A stretch of DNA of 64,000 nt from Blastomyces gilchristii SLH14081 (Eukaryota > Ascomycota > Eurotiomycetes > Onygenales > Ajellomycetaceae): positions 878,976-942,975 of the forward strand of contig NW_003101680.1 of NCBI RefSeq assembly GCF_000003855.2, read 5' to 3'. Of the stretch, positions 63,304 to 64,000 are shown one piece after another; position 1 is the first letter of the stretch, and each line of letters starts with the position of its first letter. Both the position numbers and the translations under genes were made by a program. The notes under the pieces are model-generated. The model saw only the letters and a list, made by a program, of their open reading frames with translations, ran no database searches and was not told the origin of the DNA.

Positions 63304-64000
63304 ATGGCGAGCAGCATAATCTCCATGTCTCGCGACGCTTCCCCCCGACCCGAAGCCCCAAAAACCTCCACGACAGCTGAGGAAGACGAGCGCCACCACC
63401 ATCAATCTACCCTCAATGACCCGGACACAACCATGGCCACGCAGCCCCCCGCAGATTCCCACAAACCCAGCGGTGCCTTCGAGCCCGAGAAGGACGACCA
63501 CCTTGAACACCCCAATGGCGGTTACTACGCGGGTTCCCGCAAGGACTTCCCCTTACCCGCAGACCGCTACCCGCTCCCTCGAGCCAGTGTAAATCGACTC
63601 CTCGAACCAGAGCCGGGTTCAAAGGGTGGCCGCCAACGCAGTTACCTCGATGACCCCAACCATTCCATCCAGGGCTTTTGGACTGAGTCCGGCACTTGGC
63701 AGGACTGGCCGCCTAAGTCCCCGCAGCCGCGGGATGGTGACAAAGACGATGGTGAACGTGAGGGTCAAAGTGGCGGCGATGGAAAGGAAGGGGAAGAGGT
63801 AGAGAGAGAAGAGGAAGTCAAGGACGAGACCAAGGAGGAGAAGAAGAAGTCCAACAAGGACAGCAATGGACGCTCTCATCAAAATGCTTCGCAGTCCCAT
63901 TCACAGTCGCAGTCGCAGTCGCAAGCCCACCGCTCCTCGGATGATCATGATGCTACTGGTAATACGAAACGGAGTAACACCGCCAGCAGCAATTTCCACT
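63304..64000 (+). CDS. Unrecognised hydrophilic protein, N-terminal part only
   Basis: An open frame runs from the ATG at 63304 to the window edge, 232 codons with no stop. It starts MASSIISMSRDASPRPEAPK. Most of it is low complexity, with acidic Glu/Lys stretches, a (SQ)n run (SHSQSQSQSQAHR) and Ser/Asn. The one distinctive block is HPNGGYYAGSRKDFPLPADR followed by YPLPRASVNRLLEPEPGSKG, and later HSIQGFWTESGTWQDWPPKS. The W-containing block looks like a conserved motif, but I cannot assign a family. The frame is confirmed by strong codon regularity and the lack of stops. The true start could be the second Met (63325). The immediate upstream sequence ends in CAATAG, so a spliced leader or extra exon is possible. 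Confidence 0.6.
   Translation, partial: MASSIISMSRDASPRPEAPKTSTTAEEDERHHHQSTLNDPDTTMATQPPADSHKPSGAFEPEKDDHLEHPNGGYYAGSRKDFPLPADRYPLPRASVNRLLEPEPGSKGGRQRSYLDDPNHSIQGFWTESGTWQDWPPKSPQPRDGDKDDGEREGQSGGDGKEGEEVEREEEVKDETKEEKKKSNKDSNGRSHQNASQSHSQSQSQSQAHRSSDDHDATGNTKRSNTASSNFH

Overview
This window is nuclear DNA of a filamentous ascomycete (Pezizomycotina). Genes are split by short introns (about 50-130 bp) with GTRNGT-type donors and CTRAY branch sites. Most gene products are universal eukaryotic housekeeping proteins in their filamentous-fungal form. The one recognisable transposon carries the C-to-T/G-to-A damage typical of repeat-induced point mutation (RIP). The protein style suggests Eurotiomycetes, perhaps Onygenales, but that placement is an inference from memory of protein families and not from a marker gene.

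Layout. The first 42 kb is dense, with 17 genes and intergenic gaps mostly of 0.25-1.4 kb: RRP9 (-, runs off the left edge), PRE1/proteasome beta4 (+), SAD1/USP39 (+), an unrecognised multi-pass membrane protein (-), UTP13 (+), SPP2 (-), EAF1/VID21 (-), MAK11 (+), GCD11/eIF2-gamma (+), mitochondrial bL34 (-), a probable RNA polymerase I A14-like subunit (+), STE24 (-), an M16 metalloprotease (-), a ZW10/Dsl1-type tether (+), YTM1 (+), mitochondrial uS13/SWS2 (-) and an ER cyclophilin (+). From 42.2 to 50.5 kb there is no intact gene. This gap holds a 1,989-bp RIP-destroyed Fot1/pogo-type DNA transposon (47103-49091) with 84-bp terminal inverted repeats and a TA target duplication. The last 14 kb is looser: a fungal transcription-factor-like protein (+), an NmrA/isoflavone-reductase-like protein (+), DED1 (+) with a long structured leader, and the start of an unrecognised hydrophilic protein (+, runs off the right edge).

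How the genes work together. Four WD40 proteins of ribosome assembly (Rrp9 and Utp13 in the small-subunit processome; Mak11 and Ytm1 for the large subunit) lie within 40 kb. With them are a likely Pol I subunit, eIF2-gamma and Ded1 for translation initiation, and two mitochondrial ribosomal proteins. A second theme is splicing (Sad1, Spp2), and a third is protein quality and processing (Pre1, Ste24, M16 protease, cyclophilin). These are separate transcription units, not operons. The clustering may be chance or may reflect shared growth-regulated chromatin.

I found no convincing previously undescribed system. The best second looks are the single-frame RIP pseudogene with Asp-to-Asn changes at two catalytic positions, start codons interrupted or immediately followed by introns, a GC-AG intron, 17-nt microexons, an HDEV C-terminus on the ER cyclophilin, and long homopolymer tracts (T28-G19, C26).
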